Below, in pieces: positions 27,183-36,857 of a DNA stretch of 46,748 bases. Every line of letters starts with the position of its first letter. The first letter of the stretch is position 1. Below the pieces are notes generated by a model. It made no database searches. It had not been told where the DNA came from and saw only the letters and a list, made by a program, of their open reading frames with translations. The position numbers and the translations under genes were made by a program. Location of the stretch: the NCBI RefSeq assembly GCF_012843875.1, contig NZ_JABAFY010000018.1:1-46748 (forward strand), given 5' to 3'. The DNA comes from Desulfovibrio piger (GTDB lineage: Bacteria; Desulfobacterota; Desulfovibrionia; Desulfovibrionales; Desulfovibrionaceae).

Positions 27183-27911
27183 CTACTTCTTCACCTTCAC
27201 CGGCTCGGTATCCACCGGCGTCTCGTTGATGGCCACCAGCGCGGCCGTGCGGGCATGGATAAGCGTGGTATCGAACAGGGGCACGGCGATGTTCTCCTGC
27301 TGTACCAGCATGCCGATCTCGGTGCAGCCCAGGATCACGCCCTGGGCGCCCCGGGCGGCCAGATCCCGGATGGCCCGCAAGAAGGTCTCGCGCGAGCTGT
27401 CCTTGATGACGCCCCGGCAAAGCTCCTCGAAGATGACGCGGTTGATCTCGGCCCGGTCGTCCGCTTCGGGCACCAGCACCTGCAGGCCGTTGGCTTCCAG
27501 ACGGCCGGTGTAGAAATCCTCTTCCATGGTGTAGCGGGTGCCCAGCAGGCCCACGCGCTGCACGCCCGCCATGTGCAGCTGCCGGGCCGTCACGTCGGCG
27601 ATGTGCATCAGCGGGATGCCTACGGCGGCGGCGATCTGCGGGGCCACCTTGTGCATGGTGTTGGTGCAGATGACCAGAAAATCCGCCCCGCCCCGCTCCA
27701 GGGCCTGTGCGGCATCGGCCAGGATGCGGGCGCTCCTGTCCCAGTCCCCGGCCTGCTGGCAGCGTTCGATCTCGTCAAAGTCCACGCTGTAGAGCAGGCA
27801 GCGGGCCGAATGCAGACCGCCCAGGGTCTGGGCCGTCACCATGTTGATGATCTGATAATAGGTCAGCGTGCTTTCCCAGCTCATGCCGCCCAGAAGACCG
27901 ATGGTTTTCAT
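27183..27911 (-). CDS. Aspartate/glutamate racemase family protein
   Basis: 242-residue cofactor-independent racemase of the Asp/Glu superfamily (YgeA/RacD-like). The two catalytic cysteines are in FLVICTNTMHK (about residue 84) and VILGCTEIGML (about residue 195). The N-terminal MKTIGLLGGMSWEST is typical of aspartate racemases. It would provide D-aspartate or D-glutamate for peptidoglycan or other uses; which substrate is not visible. The start at 27911 has a GGGAG SD, and longer in-frame starts add unrelated sequence. It may be the last gene of a minus-strand set with xth and the gene at 28044-28736. Confidence 0.9.
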   Translation of the reverse strand: MKTIGLLGGMSWESTLTYYQIINMVTAQTLGGLHSARCLLYSVDFDEIERCQQAGDWDRSARILADAAQALERGGADFLVICTNTMHKVAPQIAAAVGIPLMHIADVTARQLHMAGVQRVGLLGTRYTMEEDFYTGRLEANGLQVLVPEADDRAEINRVIFEELCRGVIKDSSRETFLRAIRDLAARGAQGVILGCTEIGMLVQQENIAVPLFDTTLIHARTAALVAINETPVDTEPVKVKK

Positions 27912-28043
27912 GTGTTCTCCCTGTAGTGCAACGGGGGCCTTACCCAAGCCCCCCTTAAAAAAGTCCGCATACGGCGGGACAAGGGAAGGACGGACAGACA
28001 CTGCCATGCTTTTTCCCGTTCAATCCCCCGGGATGCGCGTGGC

Positions 28044-28736
28044 TTAGGCCTGTGTCAGCGGGCTGCTGTTGTCGTAGGCAAAGACATCGAGCAAGGCCGC
28101 ACGGGCCCGCCACAAGCTGGCCTCGCCCGCATCCGCAGGCACGGGCGACTGATACCAGCGCTGCGCGTAGACCCAGCGCAGCAGCATCCCGTAGTTCCGG
28201 GGCTCGCTTATCCAGTACTGGGTGCGGCCCGTCAGACGCGCCAGCCCGGCTTTGGAGGCGCCGTTGATGGAGACGGCTCGGTCCGGGCGCGCCAGTGTCA
28301 GCAAACGCGTGGCTGTAGCCATGCTGAAACGGGGCAGACGCACGATGGTGTCCACCGCCGTCTGGGCACAGCGGATGAAGTCCATAATTGTCTCCGCTTC
28401 ACGGGCCGCCAGGATGGCATCACGGATACGGATACGTATATGCCGGTATTCTGGAATGTCCTGCATAAACGTGGCCTTGACGATGCCCGCCCCGCGCAGA
28501 GAGCCCAGCAGGCCGTGCGGGCCATACTGCGTGCCCAGCCCCAGTAATATGGTGGCCTCCCGGTGACTCAGCTCATCCCACGAAGGCAGGGACAACACGG
28601 CTCGGGCGTCCTCCAGGCAACGCAGGTAGGAAGACAGGGAGATATTATCCCTGTGGCGTGCCCACAGGGCGTCCTGCTGTCGCAGCAGTGTGATATAAGC
28701 GTTCCAGTCACAGGAAGCGATGTTCAGCTCAGGCAT
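28044..28736 (-). CDS. Protein of unknown function with possible HhH-like C-terminal segment
   Basis: 230 residues, soluble, not confidently recognised. Features seen: a helical N-terminal half (DNISLSSYLRCLEDARAVL), LLGLGTQYGPHGLLGSL at about 84-100, and a C-terminal segment FSMATATRLLTLARPDRAVSI followed by NGASKAGLARLTG and a YW motif. The pattern 'trLL..aRPD..vsiN..s...L' is reminiscent of helix-hairpin-helix regions in DNA-acting or defence-type proteins, but this is weak. Codon use is less GC3-biased than its neighbours (more ATA, AGG and NNT codons), hinting at acquisition by transfer. The start at 28736 has a GGGAGAGG SD. It lies 77 bases after xth on the same strand, so a DNA-related role would fit the context. 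Confidence 0.72.
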   Translation of the reverse strand: MPELNIASCDWNAYITLLRQQDALWARHRDNISLSSYLRCLEDARAVLSLPSWDELSHREATILLGLGTQYGPHGLLGSLRGAGIVKATFMQDIPEYRHIRIRIRDAILAAREAETIMDFIRCAQTAVDTIVRLPRFSMATATRLLTLARPDRAVSINGASKAGLARLTGRTQYWISEPRNYGMLLRWVYAQRWYQSPVPADAGEASLWRARAALLDVFAYDNSSPLTQA

Positions 28737-28813
28737 GAGCCCTCTCCCAATACGGGAGGGACGACGCGACCTCCCCGGCAAAAGTCCCACCGGGAGCCAC
28801 GAGGCCCTGTCCG

Positions 28814-29623
28814 TTAGATGTCCAGCTCCAGGCCCACGGGGCAGTGGTCCGAACCGTAGACGTCGTCCTCGATCCAGGCGTCACGGATGTACGGTTTCAG
28901 CTCTTCCGAAACGAAGAAATAGTCGATACGCCAGCCCACGTTCTTCTCGCGGGCGCGCATCTTGTACGACCACCAGGAATAGCGGCCTTCCACGTCGCCG
29001 TGCACATGGCGGAAGGTGTCCACATAGCCCAGGGCCGTAAAACGGTCCAGAAAGGCGCGTTCTTCGGGCAAAAAGCCGGTGTTCTTCTCGTTCTGCTTGG
29101 GACGCGCCAGGTCGATGGCCTTGTGGGCGATGTTGAAGTCCCCGCAGACCACGATGGGCTTGCTTTTGCGGCATTCTTCCGCATAGGCCGTGAAGGCGTC
29201 GAAAAAGCCCATCTTGTAGGGCACGCGCTTGAAACGGCCGGGGATGGGCTTGCCGTTCTCGTCCAGTTCCTCGGCGCCGCCGTTGGGGAAATAGCCGTTG
29301 AAGAAGTGGAACTTTTCAAATTCCAGATGCAGGATGCGCCCTTCGCCCTGCCATTCCGGCTGGGGCAGTTCGCAGCGCACGGCCAGCGGTTTGATGCGGC
29401 TGAACACGGCCACGCCGGAATAGCCTTTTTTCACCACGCTGGACGCCCAGTGGGCCTCCCAGCCTTCGGGGTTGGCCACTTCGGGCTTGAGCTGCTCGGG
29501 CATGGCCTTGGTCTCCTGCAGGCCGATGACATCGCAGGTGTTCTCGGCGAACCAGCGCCATTCGGGTTTGGCGGACACGGCACGCAGGCCGTTGACGTTC
29601 CAGGATACGAGTCTGATGGACAT
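28814..29623 (-). CDS. xth: Exodeoxyribonuclease III (AP endonuclease)
   Basis: 269-residue Mg-dependent nuclease of the ExoIII/APE1 family acting in base-excision repair: it cuts 5' to abasic sites and trims 3' blocks. The motifs are WNVNGLRA (near the start), LQETKAM (metal-ligand Glu), VCGDFNIAHKAIDLARP (catalytic Asp and Asn), the late WRIDYFFVS and GSDHCPVGLEL with the catalytic histidine. Length and composition match the family. The start has GGAGG at 5-base spacing. It is divergent from the IMP cyclohydrolase gene (123-base shared promoter region). Confidence 0.96.
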   Translation of the reverse strand: MSIRLVSWNVNGLRAVSAKPEWRWFAENTCDVIGLQETKAMPEQLKPEVANPEGWEAHWASSVVKKGYSGVAVFSRIKPLAVRCELPQPEWQGEGRILHLEFEKFHFFNGYFPNGGAEELDENGKPIPGRFKRVPYKMGFFDAFTAYAEECRKSKPIVVCGDFNIAHKAIDLARPKQNEKNTGFLPEERAFLDRFTALGYVDTFRHVHGDVEGRYSWWSYKMRAREKNVGWRIDYFFVSEELKPYIRDAWIEDDVYGSDHCPVGLELDI

Positions 29624-29675
29624 AGGACCTCCGCCGCCAGCATAGCGGCAGGTGGTGCCGGCCGCAAGCGCGGCA

Positions 29676-29704
29676 TTGCGAACGGACCGTTTTTCTGGCA
29701 AAAT
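29676..29704 (+). promoter_or_regulatory. Possible sigma70 promoter of the purH/hflX pair
   Basis: TTGCGA (29676-29681), 17-base spacer, CAAAAT (29699-29704); each hexamer matches consensus at four of six positions. It lies about 40 bases before the IMP cyclohydrolase start. Spacing is right but the hexamers are weak. Confidence 0.35.
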
Positions 29705-29746
29705 CGCCTGCGGCAATAATGCCAACATGAGCCAAGGAGAATCCGT

Positions 29747-30343
29747 ATGGATATGCTTCCTATCCGCCGCGCCATCCTGAGCGTGACGGACAAAACCGGA
29801 CTGGTGGAATTTGCCACCTTCCTGTCGCAGAACGGCGTGGAGCTGGTCTCCACCGGCGGGACCATGAAGGCCCTGCAGGCCGCCGGTCTGCCCGTGACGG
29901 CCGTCAGTGACGTCACCGGCTTCCCCGAAATCCTGGGCGGCCGCGTGAAGACGCTGCATCCCAAGATCCACGGGGGCATCCTTGCCAACAAGGACATCCC
30001 CGAGCACATGGCCACGCTGGAAGAAAAGGAGATCAAGCCTTTCGACCTGGTCTGCGTGAACCTGTACGACTTTGCCGGTGCCGTGGAGCGCAAGCTCTCG
30101 CTCGAACAGGCCGTGGAGGAAATCGACATCGGCGGTCCCTGCATGATCCGCGCCGCTGCCAAGAACTTCCACAGCATCCTGGTGCTGCCCGGAACCAAAT
30201 GGTACGCCACCGCCATGCAGGAGATGAAGGAACACGACATGAAGGTCAGCCTGGACTTCCGTCAGGCCATGGCCTCGCGTGCGTTTGAAGCCACCTCGCG
30301 CTACGACGCCCTCATCACCTCCTACCTGCGTCCGGGGGCCTAG
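29747..30343 (+). CDS. purH: Stand-alone IMP cyclohydrolase (PurH N-terminal domain)
   Basis: 198 residues covering only the MGS-like IMP cyclohydrolase half of PurH, which closes FAICAR to IMP, the last purine step. Seen: RRAILSVTDKTGLVEFA, ELVSTGGTMKAL, DVTGFPEILGGRVKTLHPKIHGG and the IDIGGPCMIRAAAKNF segment, all in the usual order. Normal bifunctional PurH is about 520 residues with a C-terminal AICAR transformylase; here the reading frame stops cleanly with TAG and hflX follows at once, so the formyltransferase must be encoded elsewhere. The start has CAAGGAG 8 bases upstream. It is probably cotranscribed with hflX. Confidence 0.93.
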   Translation: MDMLPIRRAILSVTDKTGLVEFATFLSQNGVELVSTGGTMKALQAAGLPVTAVSDVTGFPEILGGRVKTLHPKIHGGILANKDIPEHMATLEEKEIKPFDLVCVNLYDFAGAVERKLSLEQAVEEIDIGGPCMIRAAAKNFHSILVLPGTKWYATAMQEMKEHDMKVSLDFRQAMASRAFEATSRYDALITSYLRPGA

Positions 30344-30345
30344 CC

Positions 30346-32025
<1,680 letters not shown>

Positions 32026-32211
32026 CCCGCCCGGGATACCGACCGGACGTTGTGCCCCTTCGCTGGATCGGCCGTCGCATGGGCTGCCGTTACGGTTCTT
32101 TCCGCCGTCTTTCCGAGATCGGCCATTTTTCCTGACAGGCAACGCTCAACGCGCTGCCGCTGCACGGCATTTTTGTTTTTTTCGCGCGTGGCGCCAATGT
32201 GCCGACGCCAT

Positions 32212-32239
32212 AAAAAAGGGCCGCTCCTGGAGCGGCCCT
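32212..32239 (-). terminator. Terminator of the minus-strand lipoprotein gene
   Basis: AGGGCCGCT (32217-32225) and AGCGGCCCT (32231-32239) form a perfect 9-bp stem. On the minus strand it is followed by TTTTT(T) from the plus-strand A run at 32212-32217. Confidence 0.87.
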
Positions 32240-32291
32240 CATGGCATCATAACGACGTTCTGCCGTCACACGACGGCAACCTTATCGTTGT

Positions 32292-32957
32292 CTACAAGGT
32301 GACGGCCCCATCGCCCTTGGGAGCGGGCTTGGGAGCAGGCTTGGCTGCGGGCTGCTGCGCCTTGGCCGGAGCGGCGGGCGCGGCCTTGGTCTGCGATCCC
32401 GCCTGGGCAAAGGCGCGAGCCATGTTCTCCATGACGGCCCGGCCCACCACGCGCCAGGTCTCGCCCTGCTTCCGCAGAGCCAGCCAGGAGGTCATGCCGG
32501 CAGGCGTGGTCACGGAAGCCACGGCCGCATCGGGGCCCAGCTCCACCACCTTGGCGTTCCTGAGCGATTCCGGCACCCACGGGCAGTCGGGGCGCTCGGC
32601 CTTGCGGCAATGGGCCATGAGCTCACCGGTGGAGACACCGCGGGTCAGGCTCTTGCGGAGTTTGTCCTCCATGTTCAGGGCGCTGCCCAGCAGCTGGTCC
32701 ATACCGCCCAGCCCCAGATCCTGGCCCAGGGAATCCAGCATGTTCAGGGCCTCGTTCTCATTGGTCATGTTCCGCGCCTCGTTGGCGGCGAACAGGGGCA
32801 TGTCCATCTGGGCCAGAAAGGCCGCGCTGTCGTTCTTTTCCATGGCGTCGGCCATGGCGCCGAGCGGTTTTTCCGGGCCGGACGAAAGGCAGGACGCCAG
32901 CAGGCCGCAGGTCAGGGCGAGCGACGCCAGCAACAGGGATCTGCAATTTTTGCGCAT
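32292..32957 (-). CDS. Putative lipoprotein, unknown function
   Basis: 221 residues beginning MRKNCRSLLL, with a lipoprotein signal peptide and lipobox L20-A-S-C23, so it should be lipidated and anchored in the cell envelope. After the lipobox the body (about 30-180) is mixed alpha/beta with a C-terminal beta segment (LRKQGETWRVVGRAVMENM) resembling small NTF2/DUF4878-like domains, but this is a weak similarity. The last 35 residues are Ala/Pro/Lys-rich (KPAPKPAPKG), perhaps a wall-associated tail. The start at 32957 has GGAGG 5 bases upstream. It is divergent from rfbF and closed by its own terminator. No functional link to neighbours is visible. Confidence 0.8.
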   Translation of the reverse strand: MRKNCRSLLLASLALTCGLLASCLSSGPEKPLGAMADAMEKNDSAAFLAQMDMPLFAANEARNMTNENEALNMLDSLGQDLGLGGMDQLLGSALNMEDKLRKSLTRGVSTGELMAHCRKAERPDCPWVPESLRNAKVVELGPDAAVASVTTPAGMTSWLALRKQGETWRVVGRAVMENMARAFAQAGSQTKAAPAAPAKAQQPAAKPAPKPAPKGDGAVTL

Positions 32958-33181
32958 AGGATCCTCCATGCAGGAAATGACTTTTGGGCGACATACAAGA
33001 TAGCGCAGACGCCGGTGGTTGCCAAGCGTTCGCCCCGCCGCAATGGCCGGGAAACAGGGGCTTTTTTTCCGTCACGCCTTTTGCTAGCATCGCCGCCGGC
33101 TGACCGTGCCATCCCGGCCGGTCGGGATACGAAACCTTTGGCAACTGCTGTCCCGCTCCGTGGCGGACAGGCGGAGGCTGT

Positions 33182-33946
33182 ATGAAAGTTATCATCATGT
33201 GCGGCGGCAAGGGCACCCGGCTGCGGGAAGAGACCGTCATCAAACCCAAGCCCATGGTCGAGATCGGCGGGCGGCCCGTACTCTGGCACATCATGAACAT
33301 CTATGCCCGTTTCGGCTTCAAGGACTTCATCCTGCCCCTGGGCTACAAGGGCGAATACATCAAGCAGTATTTCCACGACTACAACATCCGCAACACGGAT
33401 TTCACCGTGGACCTGCGCAGCGGCGCCATCACCCCCCATCCCCGCGAGATCGAGGACTGGCGCGTGACCCTGTGCGATACCGGCCAGGAGACCCTCAAAG
33501 GCGGCCGCCTGAAGCGCGTGGCCCGCTACATCGATACCGACCGCTTCATGGTCACCTATGGTGACGGCGTGGCCGACATCGACATCGACAAGCTCATCGA
33601 CTTCCACATGAAGTCCGGCACCATCGGGACCTTCACCGGCGTGCGCATGCCCTCGCGTTTCGGCACCGTGCGCACCGACGAGAACGGCAAGATCCTGTCT
33701 TGGGAAGAGAAACCCGTGCTCAACGAGTACATCAACTGCGGCTTCTTCGTCTTCAAGCGCGAGTTCCTGGACTATCTGGACGAAGACGAATCCTGCGATC
33801 TGGAAAAAGAGCCCCTGCAGCGCCTGGCCGCCGAAGGCCAGCTCTCCATGTACCCGCATCCCGGACAGTGGCAGTGCATGGACACCCTGCGCGACTCCAT
33901 CAAGCTCAACGAGCTGTGGGACAGCGGCAAGGCCTTCTGGAAATAG
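33182..33946 (+). CDS. rfbF: Glucose-1-phosphate cytidylyltransferase
   Basis: 254-residue nucleotidyltransferase that joins alpha-D-glucose 1-phosphate and CTP into CDP-glucose, the precursor of CDP-deoxysugars for O antigen or other surface glycans. The N-terminal IIMCGGKGTRLREET (about 4-18) is the nucleotide-binding signature, and KPKPMVEIGGRPVLWHIM, DFILPLGYKGEYIK and VTYGDGVADID follow as in RfbF. The start at 33182 has CGGAGG with 5-base spacing. It is the first gene of a sugar cluster (rfbG next, 106 bases on) and is divergent from the lipoprotein gene. Confidence 0.95.
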   Translation: MKVIIMCGGKGTRLREETVIKPKPMVEIGGRPVLWHIMNIYARFGFKDFILPLGYKGEYIKQYFHDYNIRNTDFTVDLRSGAITPHPREIEDWRVTLCDTGQETLKGGRLKRVARYIDTDRFMVTYGDGVADIDIDKLIDFHMKSGTIGTFTGVRMPSRFGTVRTDENGKILSWEEKPVLNEYINCGFFVFKREFLDYLDEDESCDLEKEPLQRLAAEGQLSMYPHPGQWQCMDTLRDSIKLNELWDSGKAFWK

Positions 33947-34052
33947 ATCCTCCCGGCGGGGCTGCGGCCCCGCCTTCCTTCCGGGCGCCGTCCGGCGACC
34001 CTCCCTTTTCCCGTCATGACGCCGGCGCGAACACGACCGGCAGGAGAAGACC

Positions 34053-35162
34053 ATGTTTGCCAACTGCTATAAAGGCCGCCGTGTGTTCATCACCGGCCAT
34101 ACCGGTTTCAAGGGCTCCTGGCTGGCCGCGTGGCTGAGCCAGATGGGCGCCACCGTCTGCGGCTTTGCCGACTGCGTGCCCACCAGCCCGTCCCATTTCG
34201 AGGCCATGCATCTGGAACAGCACGTGCAGGACATGCGCGGCGACATCCGCGACCGTAATGCCGTGGTCCGCGCCATGAAGGAATTCCGCCCCGATGTGGT
34301 CTTCCATCTGGCCGCCCAGGCCCTGGTGCGCAAATCGTACGAAGACGCGCCCCTGACCTTCGAAGCCAACATGCTGGGCACCCTCAACATGCTGGAGGCC
34401 GTGCGCCAGTGCCCCAGCGTGGAAGCCGCGGTCTTCATCACCTCGGACAAGTGCTACCGCAACGACGAGTGGGTCTGGGGCTACCGCGAGACCGACCATC
34501 TGGGCGGCGACGACCCCTACTCCGCTTCCAAGGGCTGCGCCGAGATCATCGCCCATTCCTATTTCAAGAGCTTTTTCAAGGACGGCCCGGCCTGCGCCAC
34601 CGTGCGTGCCGGCAACGTCATCGGCGGCGGTGACTGGGCCGCCGACCGCATCGTGCCCGACTGCGCCCGCGCCTGGGCCGCCGGTCAGGCCGTGCAGATC
34701 CGCAGCCCCTGGGCCACCCGCCCCTGGCAGCTGGTGCTGGAGCCCCTGTCCGGCTATCTGTGGCTGGGCGCCCATCTGCTGGGTGCGCGCAAGGGGCCCT
34801 TCGAGACCCGCGGCGAGGCCTACAACTTCGGCCCTGCCGCCAACGTCAACAATACCGTGGCGGAAGTGGTGGAGGCCCTGGCCCTGCACTGGCCCGGCTT
34901 CCGCAGCGAGATGGACAAGGCCGGACAGGCGGGCATGAAGGAATGCACCCTGCTCAAGCTCTGCTGCGACAAGGCCCTGGCCCATCTGGGCTGGAAAGCC
35001 ACCCTGACCTTTGAGGAGACCATCCGCTTCACCGCCGAATGGTACCATCGTTTCTATCGCGGCGACGGCGCCAAGCAGGGCTCCATGCTGGACTTCAGCC
35101 TGGGGCAGATCGCGGCCTATGTGAACGCCGCCGAACAGCGCGAGCAGCTCTGGACGAAATAA
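34053..35162 (+). CDS. rfbG: CDP-glucose 4,6-dehydratase
   Basis: 369-residue extended short-chain dehydrogenase that turns CDP-glucose into CDP-4-keto-6-deoxyglucose. The NAD-binding GHTGFKGSWL begins at G15, the active-site region is TSDKCY (about 130), and the catalytic Tyr/Lys are in DPYSASKGCAE (Y156, K160). CDP-specific RfbG features such as GNVIGGGDWAADRIVPDC are present. The start has AGGAGAAG upstream. The usual partner RfbH (3-dehydratase for 3,6-dideoxysugars) is not in the window; instead an RmlC-like epimerase follows, suggesting a different 6-deoxy sugar. Confidence 0.95.
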   Translation: MFANCYKGRRVFITGHTGFKGSWLAAWLSQMGATVCGFADCVPTSPSHFEAMHLEQHVQDMRGDIRDRNAVVRAMKEFRPDVVFHLAAQALVRKSYEDAPLTFEANMLGTLNMLEAVRQCPSVEAAVFITSDKCYRNDEWVWGYRETDHLGGDDPYSASKGCAEIIAHSYFKSFFKDGPACATVRAGNVIGGGDWAADRIVPDCARAWAAGQAVQIRSPWATRPWQLVLEPLSGYLWLGAHLLGARKGPFETRGEAYNFGPAANVNNTVAEVVEALALHWPGFRSEMDKAGQAGMKECTLLKLCCDKALAHLGWKATLTFEETIRFTAEWYHRFYRGDGAKQGSMLDFSLGQIAAYVNAAEQREQLWTK

Positions 35163-35214
35163 GGCCGCCCGCCCGGTCTTCCGGGCGAGTCCGCCGTCCA
35201 GAAAGGACATCCCC

Positions 35215-35715
35215 ATGGAACGTTCCGAACATCCGTGCCCGGACATGGGCATCGACGGTGTCAGCTTCCAGCCCCTGAAGGTCATCACTACCCCCGGCGG
35301 CCCGGTGATGCACATGCTGCGCCCCGACTCTCCCCTGCGCCCCCACGCCGAGACGGCGGACGGGGAACTGCATCTGGGCGAGGTCTATTTCTCCGAGGTC
35401 CTGCCCGGGGCCATCAAGGCCTGGAAACGCCACCGCCGCCAGACCCAGTACTACACCGTGCCCCACGGCCTGCTGAAACTCGTGCTCTATGACGCCCGCC
35501 CCGATTCGCCCACCTGCGGCGTGCTGCGGGAACTGTATCTGGGCCGCCCCGACCATTACGGCCTTTTGCGCATCCCCACGGGGGTCTGGTACGGCTTTAC
35601 CGCCGCCACGGACGAACCGGCCCTGATCTGCAACTGCGCCGACCTGCCCCACGATCCCGAAGAAGGCGAACGCCTGCCCGCCGATACGAAGGACATCCCC
35701 TACAGCTGGGACTAG
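35215..35715 (+). CDS. dTDP-4-dehydrorhamnose 3,5-epimerase-like cupin
   Basis: 166-residue RmlC-family cupin. Seen are ELHLGEVYFSEVLPGAIKAWKRHRRQTQYYTV (family core with the catalytic-type His), LKLVLYDARPDSPTCG, LLRIPTGVWYGF and the C-terminal LPADTKDIPYSW. The residue before GF is Tyr rather than the more usual His. It follows rfbG by 52 bases on the same strand, so it most likely epimerises the 4-keto-6-deoxy product of that pathway (CDP-linked) rather than dTDP-rhamnose; this is inferred. The start has an AAAGGA SD. A GAGGGGAGGGGG hairpin (35727-35774) follows it. Confidence 0.87.
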   Translation: MERSEHPCPDMGIDGVSFQPLKVITTPGGPVMHMLRPDSPLRPHAETADGELHLGEVYFSEVLPGAIKAWKRHRRQTQYYTVPHGLLKLVLYDARPDSPTCGVLRELYLGRPDHYGLLRIPTGVWYGFTAATDEPALICNCADLPHDPEEGERLPADTKDIPYSWD

Positions 35716-35726
35716 CAGGGATTTTT

Positions 35727-35774
35727 GAGGGGAGGGGGATCCATGCCTGCGCCAGGAGGGTGCTCCCTCCCCTC
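35727..35774 (+). repeat. Terminator-like hairpin, copy A of a G-rich repeat
   Basis: GAGGGGAGGG (35727-35736) pairs with CCCTCCCCTC (35765-35774). Its first 13 bases are identical to the left arm of the hairpin at 46687-46738, and the last 10 bases match that repeat's right arm. No good T tract follows. Confidence 0.6.
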
Positions 35775-35995
35775 TTCACAAAACATCCTTGTTCCGCAAT
35801 AATAGTACGCTGGTCAGATATGACGACGAGGGCAACAGTACGCGGCCAACTCCCCCGCAACAGGCGGAGCTCCGGCGATGTGCCCTTCCTGCCTGCAACA
35901 AGGCCGTGTCTTACGGCGGCAGGCACCACCGGGAGACGCTCCCGCAACGTCTGCTCCCCTGCCCCGCACGGGAGCTGCCAGCCCCCGAGGTACCC

Positions 35996-36385
35996 ATGAC
36001 GACAGAAGAACTGCAAAAGATACTTCAGACCGAAGGTTACATCGCCCATGTGGATGATGACGGCGACCTGACCTTCAAGGCCCAGGGCCGCACCCTTTAT
36101 ATGACCCTTTCGGAAGACGATCCCACTTATCTCCGTATCTTCACGGACCTGACCGTCCCGGCCGACAAGGCTGACGAGCTCGCTGTACTCAGGGAGGGGA
36201 ACCGCCTTGAATGCAAGCTGAAATGCGTGAAGTGCATGCTCCTCGACCAGGATGAGGAAAGATACTTCATCCGTGTCGCTATCGAGTGCTTCAGCGATAC
36301 CGAGATCCTCGAGGAGGAGATCACGCGCTATATCGACATCGTATGTGCCGCCCATTTCGAGCTTGGGCAGACCCTGCTGATGTGA
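35996..36385 (+). CDS. YbjN-domain (sensory regulator-like) protein
   Basis: 129-residue acidic protein similar to the YbjN / type III secretion chaperone-like fold: MTTEELQKILQTEGY, AHVDDDGDLTFKAQGRTLYM, LRIFTDLTVPA and a central KCVKCMLLDQDEERYFIRVAIE strand region before a C-terminal helix (EILEEEITRYIDIV). Members are small soluble proteins with poorly understood regulatory or chaperone roles. The start at 35996 has GAGG upstream; a longer frame from 35789 is less likely. Codon use is more AT-tolerant than neighbours. It sits alone between sugar genes with no apparent link. A perfect 10-bp hairpin (36424-36448) follows. Confidence 0.8.
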   Translation: MTTEELQKILQTEGYIAHVDDDGDLTFKAQGRTLYMTLSEDDPTYLRIFTDLTVPADKADELAVLREGNRLECKLKCVKCMLLDQDEERYFIRVAIECFSDTEILEEEITRYIDIVCAAHFELGQTLLM

Positions 36386-36423
36386 CCTCTCTGACGTGAT
36401 CCTTTCACTCCCATGACGTACGG

Positions 36424-36448
36424 CGGCTGGCAGGAAGACTGCCAGCCG
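36424..36448 (+). terminator. Hairpin after the YbjN gene
   Basis: CGGCTGGCAG (36424-36433) and CTGCCAGCCG (36439-36448) with a 5-nt loop; the following sequence is only weakly T-rich, so termination would be modest. Confidence 0.55.
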
Positions 36449-36538
36449 CTTCCGGTCTGTATGACGGAAAAGGCACGACCTTCGACCGCACCGGCGAAGC
36501 TCCCCTTTTCCGGCCCGCATCACCCGGACATCAAAAAA

Positions 36539-36571
36539 GACGGACGGCCGCCAGTTGAGCGACCGTCCGTC
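36539..36571. terminator. Bidirectional terminator between YbjN and tatD
   Basis: GACGGACGG (36539-36547) and CCGTCCGTC (36563-36571) form a 9-bp stem. CTTTCTTT follows on plus and the A run at 36533-36538 gives TTTTTT on minus, so it can end both convergent transcripts. Confidence 0.72.
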
Positions 36572-36711
36572 CTTTCTTTGCAAATACCGTCTTTACGTAA
36601 CGCCGGGGAACAGCATCATGTCCCAACCGTCCACGGCACGATGCTCCAGCCTCCCCGCCAAAGTGCACCGGGAAGGGAGCCGGGCCGGGAAAGGCCTTTC
36701 CTCATGAACGT

Positions 36712-36825
36712 GCGACCGCAAGGCAGCCCGCAGGGCTGTGCCCGTTGGCGACGGAGGAGCCTTACGGGCATCGACAGCAACGCGCGACCGCAAGGCAGCC
36801 CGCAGGGCTGTGCCCGTTGGCGACG
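36712..36825. repeat. Two perfect 42-bp direct repeats with 72-bp period
   Basis: The 42 bases at 36712-36753 recur exactly at 36784-36825, separated by 30 bases. Each unit contains the hairpin CAGCCC-GCA-GGGCTG. The pair lies just downstream of tatD (minus-strand stop at 36858). Two copies with unrelated spacing do not make a CRISPR; it looks like a duplicated REP-type unit. Confidence 0.85.
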
Positions 36826-36857
36826 CCCAGCGCTGCGGCCCCGGCAACAGAGGCTGG

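Larger units (their letters stand above)
36386..36857. other. Convergent spacer between YbjN and tatD genes
   Basis: About 470 bases without a gene, holding the two hairpins at 36424-36448 and 36539-36571 and the 42-bp direct repeat pair at 36712-36825. Confidence 0.6.

Noticed and set aside
36712..36825. CRISPR array
   Set aside because: Only two repeat units with one 30-base spacer and no cas genes; the units are Ala/Pro-codon-like with an internal hairpin and lie by a gene end.
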